Source: Rhodophyticola porphyridii (GTDB lineage Bacteria > Pseudomonadota > Alphaproteobacteria > Rhodobacterales > Rhodobacteraceae). Taken from it: 64,000 bases of DNA. The stretch covers positions 1 to 64,000 of the forward strand of contig NZ_RCNT01000001.1 of assembly GCF_003688285.1 (NCBI RefSeq), in the 5' to 3' direction. Made by a program: the position numbers and the translations under genes. Positions within the stretch are counted from its first letter, which is position 1. The number at the start of each line of letters is the position of its first letter. The notes beneath the pieces are model-generated. The model saw only the letters and a program-made list of their open reading frames with translations. It did no database searches and was not told the DNA's origin. This document shows, one piece after another, positions 1 through 10,000 of the stretch.

Positions 1-159
1 CACCATCCGCCACCCCGTCACGCCCCCTCGCGGCCCCGTGAGCCGCCGCAACATCCCTCACGAAAACAGAGACTTGCCCTCGCAGAGCCGTGACAATCGC
101 ACAGCCCCGCGCCCACCCCGAGGGCGCTCAGACGCGAATCAGGCGGCTGGGGAGTGGTA

Positions 160-2208
160 TCAGCGGGAGATTTCGATAAATCCGCGTTCGGCCCTGCCCG
201 TGGCATCGATTACCGTCAGTTCGGCAAACCCGGGGGCGGCCCTGCCAAGATCGACCTGCCGGTCGAAGACACCGGTCGCAACAGGCCGCCCGTTCCAAAG
301 CCATGTGAAAGGGGGGTGGCCCCGCTCGACCCGCGCCAGAAGCGGCAGATCGGGTGTGGCCGCAAGGATTGCGCCGTCGGGTGGAAAGGCGATCACCGGA
401 GCCTCCGCATCCCGTGCCCCGGCGGTTTCCGGCTGAAACCGGCGGAGCGGCGGCGGCAATTGCATATGGGGGACGGTCAGGGCCCCCAATGGCGGTGCCG
501 CAAGCGGGGCCAGATCGGGACCAAGCCGGGCGAAGGCCTCGAACAGCAGTGGCGCCGCCAGATCGGCTCCGAAGGCACCGGGCACGGAGGCGCCATCGGC
601 CCGGCCCAGCCAGACACCGACCACGTGGCGCCCGTCAAAGCCGAAGGCCCATGCATCGCGGTGGCCATAGCTGGTCCCGGTCTTGTAGGCCAACCCGTTG
701 CGCGGCGCGTTGGGCGGCGGCACCAGGCCTGACAGGATATCGCCCAGATACCATGCGGCGGTAGCTGATAGGATACGGTTGCGCGCGCCTGCGTCATCGC
801 TCGGACGGATACGCAGCGGCATCGTTTCTCCACCCCGGGCGATCATCGCATAGAGCCGCATCAGATCCTCCATGCTTGTCCCGATCCCGCCAAGTCCGAT
901 GGCAAGGCCCGGCTCCCCCTGGGGCAGTTCGGCCCGCATCCCGATACGGCGCATGCGGGTCAGCATCTCGGCCGGGCCGATCTGGTCCAGCAGGCTGACC
1001 ACCGGGGTGTTGAGCGAGGCCTGCAGCGCGTGACGCACGCTCAACTCGCCGCGAAAAACGTTGTCGAAGTTTTGCGGCGCATAGCTTCCGAAACGGACCG
1101 GGCGATCATCGACCAGGGTTTCGGGATGGATGAGGCCCGCTTCGAACCCCAGACCGTAGACAAGAGGTTTCAGGGTGGATCCCGGCGAGCGCAGCGCGCG
1201 GGTCATGTCGACAAAACCTCGGCGCACATCGTCGGTGTAATCCGCGGCCCCGACCGTGGCGCGCATCTCGCCGGTCCGATGGTCCAGCACCATGATCGCG
1301 GCAGTCAGCCTGCGGTCGCGCCCCTCGACGGCCCGTGCAGCCAGAAGCTCCATCTGGGCCTGAACGCCGCGATCGAGCGTCAGCGCGTGGCGCGCGGCGG
1401 TCGGCCGGTCCGCCAGAACCCGATCGGCCAGATGGGGCGCCAGCGCCGGAAAGCCGTGCCGTTCATCCGGAATGGGCGCGCGGCGGGCCCAGGCGATTTC
1501 GGTTTCAGCGATACCGCCGAAGCGGATTGCCCGGTCGAGCACCCGGTCACGCGCCAGGCGCGCGGCCTCCGGGAACCGGTCGGGCCGGCGGCTGGCGGGT
1601 GCCTGCGGCAGCGCGACAAGCAAGGCGGATTGTGCGGCCGTCAGCCGCCGCGGCTCGGTTCCGAACCATGTCAGGCTGGCGGCGCGGAGACCCTCCACAT
1701 TGCCGCCATAGGGCGCCAGATGGAGATAGAGCGTCAGGATCTCCTCCTTGCTCAGCACCCGCTCCAATGCCAGCGCAAGGCGTATCTGCCGCAGTTTCCC
1801 ACGCCAGGCGCCCGTGCCGCTGTCTTCCAGCAGCCGCGCGACCTGCATCGTGAGCGTGGAGCCGCCCGAGACGATCCGGCCATACCGCAGTGCCTGCCAT
1901 GCCGCCCGCGCAAAGGCGCGCGGATCCACGCCCGAATGGGTCCAGAACCGCCGATCCTCGTAGGTGATCAGCATGTCGATGAAGCCTGGATCCACCTCGG
2001 CCAGGCGGACGGGCAGACGCCACCGCCCATCCTCGACAGTATAGGCGCGCAGAAGATCTCCGTTCCTGTCGACGACCTCGACGCCCGTGACCGGAACCAG
2101 CGGCGGAAGCTCCGTCGCGTCGATCCAGGCGTTCAGCCGCGCCACCCCGGTACCGACAAGGACAAGCGTCAGGGCCAGCGCGATCAGCGGGCTCCGCCAA
2201 AGCCGCAT
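160..2208 (-). CDS. pbpC: Penicillin-binding protein 1C (bifunctional glycosyltransferase/transpeptidase)
   Basis: Class A PBP of 682 aa that polymerises lipid II and can bind peptides through its transpeptidase domain, on the periplasmic face of the inner membrane. An N-terminal signal anchor (about residues 6-24) is followed by a GT51 domain with EDRRFWTHSGVD starting near E84 and GGSTLTMQ at 115-122. The transpeptidase domain has the SxxK serine at S344 (SPGSTLKP), an SLN motif and KTGTS at 509-513. The last 90 residues match the PBP1C C-terminal domain. The start ATG abuts the TAG of the alpha-2-macroglobulin gene with no spacer, so the two are translationally coupled. This pairing is a known one (E. 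coli pbpC-yfhM). Confidence 0.95.
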   Translation of the reverse strand: MRLWRSPLIALALTLVLVGTGVARLNAWIDATELPPLVPVTGVEVVDRNGDLLRAYTVEDGRWRLPVRLAEVDPGFIDMLITYEDRRFWTHSGVDPRAFARAAWQALRYGRIVSGGSTLTMQVARLLEDSGTGAWRGKLRQIRLALALERVLSKEEILTLYLHLAPYGGNVEGLRAASLTWFGTEPRRLTAAQSALLVALPQAPASRRPDRFPEAARLARDRVLDRAIRFGGIAETEIAWARRAPIPDERHGFPALAPHLADRVLADRPTAARHALTLDRGVQAQMELLAARAVEGRDRRLTAAIMVLDHRTGEMRATVGAADYTDDVRRGFVDMTRALRSPGSTLKPLVYGLGFEAGLIHPETLVDDRPVRFGSYAPQNFDNVFRGELSVRHALQASLNTPVVSLLDQIGPAEMLTRMRRIGMRAELPQGEPGLAIGLGGIGTSMEDLMRLYAMIARGGETMPLRIRPSDDAGARNRILSATAAWYLGDILSGLVPPPNAPRNGLAYKTGTSYGHRDAWAFGFDGRHVVGVWLGRADGASVPGAFGADLAAPLLFEAFARLGPDLAPLAAPPLGALTVPHMQLPPPLRRFQPETAGARDAEAPVIAFPPDGAILAATPDLPLLARVERGHPPFTWLWNGRPVATGVFDRQVDLGRAAPGFAELTVIDATGRAERGFIEISR

Positions 2209-5200
2209 CTATTCGGTCACTACCAACCGGCCCGATACCGTCTGCGCGCGGTATTGCGGGCGGTACATATCCTCGACACTCGCGGCGGGGTGATGAAATT
2301 CGCCCGGTGTGACCGCGCGAACGATATATCCCAGACGGAAGCTGCGATCGGTGCGCCAGTCGACGGCGGCCATGAAGCGGTCCTGCCGGAACTCCGTATG
2401 GGTCGCCACGTCGTCCAGTTCGAACCCGTCGAGTGCGCGGATATCGCCACCGCGCAGAAGATTCGGGTTATCGATCTCGAACCCGGCCGGAAGCGGGTCA
2501 TTGATCATCAGACGCGCTTCGCGCCCGTCGAACGGCGTCACCGTCAGCAGCGCCACCAGCCGCGTGCCGACCGGAACCTGCGCCGGATCGGCGGGCTGTC
2601 CTTCCAGCGTCACGTAGCTCCGGCTGATGCGGTAGCCGTTGCCGAAGGCCTCGGTCGCGCCGGCGGGCACACCGAACCGGGTCAGGGTCAGGGCCTCGGG
2701 CGTGGTGCCCGTATTGGTGATCCGGCGGTCGGTTGTGTCGCCGGCGCGCAGCACCTCCACCAGCGGGCCGGATACCGGTTGACCGTCAAGTTCAAGGCCC
2801 GTCACGGAATCCGCATCGATAAGCGCATGGGCGGCCAGAAGGCTCCACACCGCTTCCTGTGTCGATACCTGCCGGCCCGGCGGGGTCAGCGCCAGCGCCA
2901 GATCGGAGATAGGGACCGCATCGGACCCGGCCTGCACCGCCAGCGTCAACAGCCCGGCCGCATCCCGCCGGTCGGTGCCGTAATCGCTGCGCCAGACCGT
3001 GGCTTCGGGGGCGTCCAGCCGGTCCTGCAGCATGGCATATCCGGCGCGGAACATCGCATCGGCCCGCGGCTGATCGCCATACATCGCCAGCGCCGCCCCC
3101 AACTGGCCAAGTGCAAGGGGGCTGCCGAACGCCGTCGCCTTTACATCGGCATAGTAACGCAGGTCGCCCATGGATGCCGTGCCTTCGCGGGCCAGCACCA
3201 TCAGTGCATAGGCCAGATCTTCGCCGCCATTCTCGAAATCGGGATAGAAGGAGATTTCGTTGCGCAGATTGTCGAGGGCGCGGCCGAAGGCCAGATCAGA
3301 CACCTGATACCCCTGCCCGCGCGCGCGGGACAGGAAATCGGTCACATAGGCGTCTAGCCACAGATCGCCGGAATAGGCGCCCCAAAGGCCAAAGCCTCCA
3401 TTGCTGGCCTGATTGACCAGCACATCGCTGATTGCCGCGTTGATCCGGCGATCCAGATCCTCCGCCGTGGTCAAATCCATGGTCTGGGCGACCGAGGACA
3501 GGTAGAGAAGCGGCATCGCCTGACTCGCGACCTGTTCGGTGCAGCCATAGGGGTAGCGGTCAAGCATCTGCAGCAGCCCCGGTGCATCGAACCGCGACAG
3601 TGGTCCGGCGGAAAGCGTGGCCCGGCCCGATCCGGGAAGGAACCCGGTGAAGGCGGCGCTATCCAATGTGAAAGTGTCGCCGGGGTTCAACGTGACGACG
3701 CTCGTTTCGGCGATCTCGGGGTCGTTTATCTGCACCGGCAGGACCAGCGGTTTGGCAACAACGGTCCCGTCCGGCAGGTTCAGCGAGACAGAGATTTCCT
3801 GCACACCGGGTCTGTCGCCGGCCGTGATCGGAACCGAAAGGCGGCTGGTCTCTCCCGCGCCGAGATTGACGCTGAAGGGCATCAGCCCGACATCGACGCC
3901 CTGGGTGGAGGTCAGGCCAAGCCGCATCTCTCCGGTCGGGCCGGTGGCATGGGTTATCTCCAGCAGCAGTCGCGCCGTGTCGCCCGGTGACAGGAAACGC
4001 GGCAGGCTGGCGGTAACCACCACCGGATCGCGGATCAGAACATCCGCCTCGCCCTGACCGACACCGGTCCGGGACCACGCTACCGCCATCACGCGCACCG
4101 TGCCGTTGAAGGACGGTATGTCGAAGCTGGCGCGGGCCAGCCCGTCCTGCCCCACGGTGAGCGGGCCGGAGTGAAACGCCACCAGCGCCTCGGTGGGCGG
4201 CGGTGCCTGCATCCGCATCCCTGCGCTTTCGTCGCCGCCCGAGCGCACGCGCCCTTCGGCCCCGCTGCGGCTGTCGATCAGACGGCCATAGACATCGCGA
4301 AGCGCCATGCCCAGCCTGCGCTGGCCGAAATAATGGCCTTGAGGGTCCGGGCTCTCGAATCCGGTCAGGTTCAAGATGCCCAGATCGACGGCGGCGATCG
4401 AGGCGTAAACCGTGTCGCCCGGCGCGGCGTTGCCGATGCGGAGCGCGACCTCCAGCGGCCCACGCGGCATCGTCTCCGCCGGCGCCTCCAATGTCACATC
4501 CAGCGCCCGGTCGCCCGGATCGATCGCGGCATGCGCCAGACCGAGCGCCCGGGCCGGTGTCTGGGCGTCGATATCGACCACGGGCCGCAGCAGGGTTGCC
4601 GAGACATAGGCGCCGCTGCCCCAGTCATCGGTGACCGGCAAGGCAACTTCCACGGGTTCGTCGCCCAGTTCGACAATCTGCATGTCGATCAACCGGTTCG
4701 ACATCACCCGGATCAGGGCCGTGCCTCCCTGCCGGGGGATGATGCGAAGTTGTGCGGTATCTCCGGGGCTGTAGGTCTCCGCATCCAGCGACAGGTCCAG
4801 CACGTCCGGTGTGCCACCGGTATCGGCGGGCGCATACCAGCCGGCTTCGAACCCGACAGAAGTGATGCCATAGGCGCCGGATGCGGTTTCCACCCGCAGT
4901 TCGAACGCACCCCATTCGACGGCCTGACCGATGCGCACCGGATCGGGGCCAAGTGTCTCCTGGCCGCTGGCGATCCGGGTGCGGGTCGTGACCTGCTCCC
5001 AGTTCCACGCGCCGTTCTGGGAGTACCACTGATAGCGGCGCTCGACACGGTTTAGGGTCCATTCCACGGGCACTGAGCCATCGGCATTCACCGCAACCAG
5101 ATCGAACTGTGCCTCCGCACCTTCGGCCAGTGTGCCGTCGAAAAGCGGCCTGATGCCGATGAGCGCGCCCTGCGGCTCTACCGCGCGTGTGATCTGGCGC

Positions 5201-7632
5201 TCGACCGGGCGGCCCGATCCTTCCGAAACGCGGACCGTGACCGTCAGGTCCCGCGGATGCGGCGGACCGGAGGTTTCCGGCAGATCCAGGGTCAGCGTGG
5301 CACGCCCGTCTCTGGCGGTGACAACGTCGCCGGGGACGCTTCCGAAGGCGGGCTGGGGGGGCTGGTCGTGACGCCCGAAGCGATATCCGGGCCAGTTCTC
5401 AAGCGTATCCCGTGGGCGCAGTACCAGCGTTCCTTCAACCGGGAGATTGCCGGCGGGGGCGCCGAACAGATAGTCCGCCTCAAGGTCGAGCCGCGGTCTC
5501 TGACCGGGGCGGATCGGCCCCTCGGGCAGGCTAAGCGTCACGTCGATGCGCTCGGGCAGAAAATCCTCGACCAGCAGGGCCCGGCTGGCAAGCGGTGGCG
5601 CTTCGGGGTCCGCATGGACGGCCAGCCGCCACGTGCCGCGGGGAATGTTGGTGCCAAGCGGCAGCGCGAACACGAAGCCCCCCGCCCCGCTTTCGCGCAG
5701 CAGGGTCCGGGTGTACTCCACACCATCCGCGCGGGTCAGGATCGCGGTCAGCGGCAGGCCGGTGATCGCCTCGGCCCGGCCGTCGCGCGCCAGCGCCGTG
5801 GCGTGAATGACCTCGCCCGCGCGATAGGCGCCGCGATCGGTGGTCAGAAACAGATCGATCGCACCGGCCGCCTCTCGCCCCTCCACCCCGCGATCGGAAA
5901 GATCGAATTCCGCGTCGCGCAGGGACAGAAAGGCATAATCATCCGTGTCTGTCACGGCCACCATGGCGGGCGCAGCCCCGGCGCGGCCAAGGGCCAGCCC
6001 CGCATCGAACAGCGCGTAGCCCTCCGCGTCGGTCACGGCCTCGCCCAGCACGCGATTGGATTCCGAGATCAGGCTGACGGTCAGGCCCGACCGGGCGGCC
6101 GCATCGGACAGCCCGCGCACGACGACATGGATACCATCGGCGCCGCTCATGGTGGACAGCCCCAGATCGCTGACCAGAAACCACTGGGTGGCGGCTGTTG
6201 TATCCCGCGCGGCCTGATTGGCGGCGCGCGCCTCCAGCGCATAGATCCCCGGGCCCAGATCGGTCAGCACGTCGCCCATCGGCAGACGGGTCGTGACATC
6301 GCGGTTCAGCTCCTGCGCAACCTCGCCGGTTCCTGTCCAGACCTCTTCGGCCAGTTCGGTGGTAAAGCGGTTGATCTCCCACTCGTTCAGAGGCCGGCCG
6401 AAATAGGTCTCCTGCAAGCTGCGGACAAGATTTCGGTCAGACACGCGGAACAGGCGCAGCGCCACCTCGTCTGTATTGACGGCGACGACGGGGATCGCCG
6501 CGGCCTCGCTGCGCGGCAGGATATAGGCGCGACCGGGAAAGCGGACAGAGGGGCTTCGATCCTGCACATACTGCCGGATCGTGACCGGTGCCTGCAGCAT
6601 TTCACCCGATGCCGCCGGCAGGCCTGCGCGCAATGTGAACTCGTATCTCTGGCCATGGGTGACACCCGAGATACAAAGCTGGCGATCCTCCGCATCCACG
6701 CTCAGCCCTGAAACCGTGGATTGCAGGAAATCGCCGTAGGTGACGCCACCGGGCTCCAGATCTTCTGAGAAGATCACGCAGATCCGCGGCATTGCCGCCT
6801 CGTTGTCGACCTGGGTTTCGAGCACGCGGAACCCGAAAAGCCTGATGGCCCTGTCGAGCGCGCCCGACAGGTCAGCCCGCGGGGCCTGGGCCAAAGCCAG
6901 GCGCAGGGCCGGGATCGTGTCGCGCCCCCGACCCTGCCGTTCCAGCGTCTGCGCGAGGATGTCGAGCGCATCGGCCAGAACCGGCCCGTCCGGCGCGCGC
7001 AGCGCCGCATTGGTCGCGGCGGCGAAAGCGCGGGTCTGCAACTGGTACCGTGGCTGCCCGTTGATATCGCTGAGTGCCAGAAGATGGCGGGCATATTCTG
7101 CCCAGAGCGCGGGCGCATCGCTGCGGGTGATTGCCGCCCCGGTCAGGCGGATCGCCCCCGGCAGGTCGCCGCGGGACGCGGCATCGCGGGCGGCATCGGC
7201 CAGTTGCTGTACACTCCAGGTGCCGGCGGGGTGCTCGCCGGCCAATCCCTCCGCCTGGCGGCGTGCGCTGGACAGATCGCCGGGGCGCAGAAATGACAGG
7301 GCCGCCACGCGGCCGTCCAGCCGCTCCAGAACGCCGGGATCGGTGGCGTAGGCCTCTGCGGAGATGGCCCCATCGTAAGGGTTCCGGGCAAGAACACCGG
7401 ATTTCGGGAAACAGGCGTCGGAGCGCTGGTTGAACGTGAAGGCCCGGCAATCGGGATCCGCCAGACAGGCGGCGGAACAGGCTTCGAAGGTCGTGTCGAA
7501 AAGGGGCCGCAAATCGGCGCCGGGAAAATCCACATCGCGTGTTATGGCGATGAACCGATCCGGAATCGCATCCTCGGCAAATACGGGCAGAGCAACGAGC
7601 AGCCAGGTCAGCAGCGCAAAAATCGGGCGCAT
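2209..7632 (-). CDS. Secreted alpha-2-macroglobulin family protein with N-terminal PAN/Apple domain
   Basis: Very large (1807 aa) periplasmic protein of the bacterial A2M (YfhM-like) family, thought to trap proteases that breach the outer membrane while PBP1C repairs the wall. A signal peptide (about residues 1-19, ending VFA) is followed by a Cys-rich PAN/Apple-like module around residues 28-95 (FEACSAACLADPDCRAF). A helical segment and then repeated macroglobulin beta-domains come next. The thioester motif CTEQ is present at C1364, so this is a thioester-forming member. Unlike E. coli YfhM there is no lipobox cysteine after the signal peptide, so it is probably soluble in the periplasm. A good AGGAGA ribosome site precedes the ATG. 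It is the first gene of the pair with pbpC. Confidence 0.93.
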   Translation of the reverse strand: MRPIFALLTWLLVALPVFAEDAIPDRFIAITRDVDFPGADLRPLFDTTFEACSAACLADPDCRAFTFNQRSDACFPKSGVLARNPYDGAISAEAYATDPGVLERLDGRVAALSFLRPGDLSSARRQAEGLAGEHPAGTWSVQQLADAARDAASRGDLPGAIRLTGAAITRSDAPALWAEYARHLLALSDINGQPRYQLQTRAFAAATNAALRAPDGPVLADALDILAQTLERQGRGRDTIPALRLALAQAPRADLSGALDRAIRLFGFRVLETQVDNEAAMPRICVIFSEDLEPGGVTYGDFLQSTVSGLSVDAEDRQLCISGVTHGQRYEFTLRAGLPAASGEMLQAPVTIRQYVQDRSPSVRFPGRAYILPRSEAAAIPVVAVNTDEVALRLFRVSDRNLVRSLQETYFGRPLNEWEINRFTTELAEEVWTGTGEVAQELNRDVTTRLPMGDVLTDLGPGIYALEARAANQAARDTTAATQWFLVSDLGLSTMSGADGIHVVVRGLSDAAARSGLTVSLISESNRVLGEAVTDAEGYALFDAGLALGRAGAAPAMVAVTDTDDYAFLSLRDAEFDLSDRGVEGREAAGAIDLFLTTDRGAYRAGEVIHATALARDGRAEAITGLPLTAILTRADGVEYTRTLLRESGAGGFVFALPLGTNIPRGTWRLAVHADPEAPPLASRALLVEDFLPERIDVTLSLPEGPIRPGQRPRLDLEADYLFGAPAGNLPVEGTLVLRPRDTLENWPGYRFGRHDQPPQPAFGSVPGDVVTARDGRATLTLDLPETSGPPHPRDLTVTVRVSEGSGRPVERQITRAVEPQGALIGIRPLFDGTLAEGAEAQFDLVAVNADGSVPVEWTLNRVERRYQWYSQNGAWNWEQVTTRTRIASGQETLGPDPVRIGQAVEWGAFELRVETASGAYGITSVGFEAGWYAPADTGGTPDVLDLSLDAETYSPGDTAQLRIIPRQGGTALIRVMSNRLIDMQIVELGDEPVEVALPVTDDWGSGAYVSATLLRPVVDIDAQTPARALGLAHAAIDPGDRALDVTLEAPAETMPRGPLEVALRIGNAAPGDTVYASIAAVDLGILNLTGFESPDPQGHYFGQRRLGMALRDVYGRLIDSRSGAEGRVRSGGDESAGMRMQAPPPTEALVAFHSGPLTVGQDGLARASFDIPSFNGTVRVMAVAWSRTGVGQGEADVLIRDPVVVTASLPRFLSPGDTARLLLEITHATGPTGEMRLGLTSTQGVDVGLMPFSVNLGAGETSRLSVPITAGDRPGVQEISVSLNLPDGTVVAKPLVLPVQINDPEIAETSVVTLNPGDTFTLDSAAFTGFLPGSGRATLSAGPLSRFDAPGLLQMLDRYPYGCTEQVASQAMPLLYLSSVAQTMDLTTAEDLDRRINAAISDVLVNQASNGGFGLWGAYSGDLWLDAYVTDFLSRARGQGYQVSDLAFGRALDNLRNEISFYPDFENGGEDLAYALMVLAREGTASMGDLRYYADVKATAFGSPLALGQLGAALAMYGDQPRADAMFRAGYAMLQDRLDAPEATVWRSDYGTDRRDAAGLLTLAVQAGSDAVPISDLALALTPPGRQVSTQEAVWSLLAAHALIDADSVTGLELDGQPVSGPLVEVLRAGDTTDRRITNTGTTPEALTLTRFGVPAGATEAFGNGYRISRSYVTLEGQPADPAQVPVGTRLVALLTVTPFDGREARLMINDPLPAGFEIDNPNLLRGGDIRALDGFELDDVATHTEFRQDRFMAAVDWRTDRSFRLGYIVRAVTPGEFHHPAASVEDMYRPQYRAQTVSGRLVVTE

Positions 7633-7780
7633 GGCAGTCTCCTGAAAATGATGAAATAATGGGCTGATAGTGCCACGCTTTTCAGGGCTCTGTCCACGAT
7701 TTCCCGTGCCGCGTTAAACCAATGTTCAGACGGTTCGGGGAACATCGCGATCAAGTGATGTGCTGGGACATAGGGAAATC

Positions 7781-10000
7781 ATGGGCAGCGCCGGTATCGA
7801 TGACCGTTTGGCGCAGGAGCGCCGCTTGCGTCTGGCCGCCGAGCGGCTTCTGGTTCAGAAATCCGACGAGCTGTATTCCGCGAACAAGAAGCTTGCGGAA
7901 CATACAAATGCGCTGAGTTATCAGGTCATTGAACAGCGGGAGGAAAATGCCGAGCTGATCGGGCAGACCACGCAGGTGAAGGCCCAGCTTGAGGTGGCCA
8001 CCGAAAAAGCGGTGATGGCCGAGCGCCGGTTGTGGGACTCGCTGGAGGCGATCGATGACGGGTTCGCCATTTTCGACAGCGATTGGCGGATGATCGCCGC
8101 CAACCCCGCTTTCATCGCCGTGTTCGACAATATCGCCGATATCGGCCCGGGGGCCAGCTACGAGGCGGTGCTTCGCATCGCCGTGGAAGAAGGCATCGTC
8201 GATCTGGAAGGGGTCGGACCCGAAGACTGGATCGACGACATGATCGCCAGATGGGAAAGCGAGACAATTCCCGAAAAGACACTGAAGCTCTGGAACGGCG
8301 CCTATATTCGCCTGCATGACGAACGCACCGGCGAAGGCGATGTGGTGTCGCTGGCGATCGACATCACCGAAACGGTCCGCCGGGAGCAGGAACTGCGCAA
8401 GGCCCGCGATCAGGCGGAGGCCGCCAATCGCGCCAAATCCGCCTTCCTTGCCAATATGAGCCATGAGATCCGCACCCCGATGAACGGCGTGGTCGGCATG
8501 GCCGATCTGCTGCGTGACACCGAGCTGACCGAGGAACAGCGCCTCTACATCGACACGATCAAGAGCTCGGGCGAGGCATTGCTGGTCATCATAAATGACG
8601 TTCTGGATTACTCGAAGATCGAGGCCGACAAGATCACACTGCATCCCGAGCCTTTCGATATGCAGGAAATGATCCATGAAATCTTTCGATTGCTGCGCCC
8701 GGGCATTCAGGGCCGCGACCTGACGCTCCGGGTCGATTACGACATGTTCATGCCCGAAAGGGTGGTGGCGGATCGGGGGCGCATCCGCCAGATCCTGACC
8801 AATCTGATCGGCAACGCAGTGAAGTTCACCCCTGAGGGCTATGTTCTTGTCCGCGTCGTGGGCGAAGGCCGGAATGACGGCCAGGTCACCTTTCGGATGG
8901 TGGTGGAAGATACGGGCATCGGCATCCCCGCCGAGATGCAGGCCCATGTCTTCGGGCAGTTCAACCAGGTCGAGGATCAGGCAAACCGGAAATTCGAAGG
9001 CACCGGGCTTGGCCTGTCGATCACGCGCCGTCTGATCCGCATGATGGCGGGGGAGATGTGGCTGGAAAGCGAACCCGATGTCGGCTCCGCCTTCGGGTTC
9101 CGGTTGTGTCTGCCGGTGCCCGAGGATGAGGATGACAGGCCCGTGCCTCCCTTGCCCGCCGCATCCCGGGCATTGGCGATCTGGGAAGATGACGGCACCG
9201 ACGCCACCGGTTTGGCGGAGCGTCTGGGCCGCCTGGATGCGCAGGTTTCTGTCCTGCGCGGGCCGGACAGGCCGCCAGCGGATCTGGCACTGCTCATCCT
9301 GCTCACGGACCGAACGGAAGAGCAGATCGGAGCGGCGATCCAGGATCTGCGTCAGGGGGGCCATGCGGGGCCTATCGCCCTGGCCGGGCCGAACATCGCA
9401 GAAGCCTTGCAGTATCCGGCGATTCCGCTGGCCGCATCGCGGGCGTTATTGCGCGATGCGGTGATGGCCACAGCCCTGGGGCAGGAGACGGAGCCCCCCT
9501 CCGCCCGGTCGGGCACGGAGACTGCCACTGCCCCGGCATCGCCCGCCCCCGCGGACCCGCATGCGGCACCGCCTCCGCAGCCGCGCGTTCTGCGCCTGCT
9601 GGCCGCCGAAGACAACAAGACCAACCAGTTGGTCTTCCGCAAAATGATCAAATCCCTCACGCTCGATCTGTGCATGGTCAGTAACGGGCGCGAGGCGCTG
9701 GACGCCTATGTCGCGCATCCGCCCGATCTGGTCTTCACCGACATTTCCATGCCCGAGATGGACGGGCTGGAGGCCGCAAGGGAAATTCGCGCGTTCGAAG
9801 CGCGCCATGACCTGCCGCGCGTGCCGATCGTGGCGATGACGGCCCACGCCATGGACGGAGACGAGAAACGCATTTTCGAGGCGGGGATCGATCACTATCT
9901 GACCAAGCCCCTCAAGAAGGACGCAATTCTGGACCGGATCGTGGCGCTTGCGCCCGCCGACCTTGATCTGGGCCCGGATGCGCCCGAGAGGACGGATTAA
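7781..10000 (+). CDS. Soluble hybrid sensor histidine kinase with C-terminal receiver
   Basis: Cytoplasmic sensor kinase of 739 aa with no membrane segment. The order is an N-terminal coiled coil (about 10-80), a PAS-like domain (about 85-200), HisKA with [15 protein letters not shown] (phosphoacceptor H228), HATPase with N-box [10 protein letters not shown] and GTGLGLSIT, a degenerate receiver-like stretch (about 465-580), a Pro/Ala linker, and a canonical receiver with phosphoacceptor D654 ([10 protein letters not shown]). I chose ATG 7781 because AGGGA lies just upstream; an in-frame GTG at 7760 would add 7 residues but has no ribosome site. No cognate regulator or phosphotransfer protein is adjacent, so its target is unknown. 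Its stop shares TTAA with the convergent asparaginase gene. Confidence 0.93.
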   Translation: MGSAGIDDRLAQERRLRLAAERLLVQKSDELYSANKKLAEHTNALSYQVIEQREENAELIGQTTQVKAQLEVATEKAVMAERRLWDSLEAIDDGFAIFDSDWRMIAANPAFIAVFDNIADIGPGASYEAVLRIAVEEGIVDLEGVGPEDWIDDMIARWESETIPEKTLKLWNGAYIRLHDERTGEGDVVSLAIDITETVRREQELRKARDQAEAANRAKSAFLANMSHEIRTPMNGVVGMADLLRDTELTEEQRLYIDTIKSSGEALLVIINDVLDYSKIEADKITLHPEPFDMQEMIHEIFRLLRPGIQGRDLTLRVDYDMFMPERVVADRGRIRQILTNLIGNAVKFTPEGYVLVRVVGEGRNDGQVTFRMVVEDTGIGIPAEMQAHVFGQFNQVEDQANRKFEGTGLGLSITRRLIRMMAGEMWLESEPDVGSAFGFRLCLPVPEDEDDRPVPPLPAASRALAIWEDDGTDATGLAERLGRLDAQVSVLRGPDRPPADLALLILLTDRTEEQIGAAIQDLRQGGHAGPIALAGPNIAEALQYPAIPLAASRALLRDAVMATALGQETEPPSARSGTETATAPASPAPADPHAAPPPQPRVLRLLAAEDNKTNQLVFRKMIKSLTLDLCMVSNGREALDAYVAHPPDLVFTDISMPEMDGLEAAREIRAFEARHDLPRVPIVAMTAHAMDGDEKRIFEAGIDHYLTKPLKKDAILDRIVALAPADLDLGPDAPERTD

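Noticed and set aside
1-159. Left edge sequence before the end of pbpC
   Set aside because: No frame with protein-like character or family match could be supported; left unannotated.
1030-3357. Long plus-strand open frame opposite pbpC and the alpha-2-macroglobulin gene
   Set aside because: Antisense shadow of two confident genes; composition of low-complexity Arg/Gly/Gln text with no recognisable fold.
5257-6711. Plus-strand frame (484 codons) opposite the alpha-2-macroglobulin gene
   Set aside because: Mirror frame of a well-supported gene; no ribosome site or family match.
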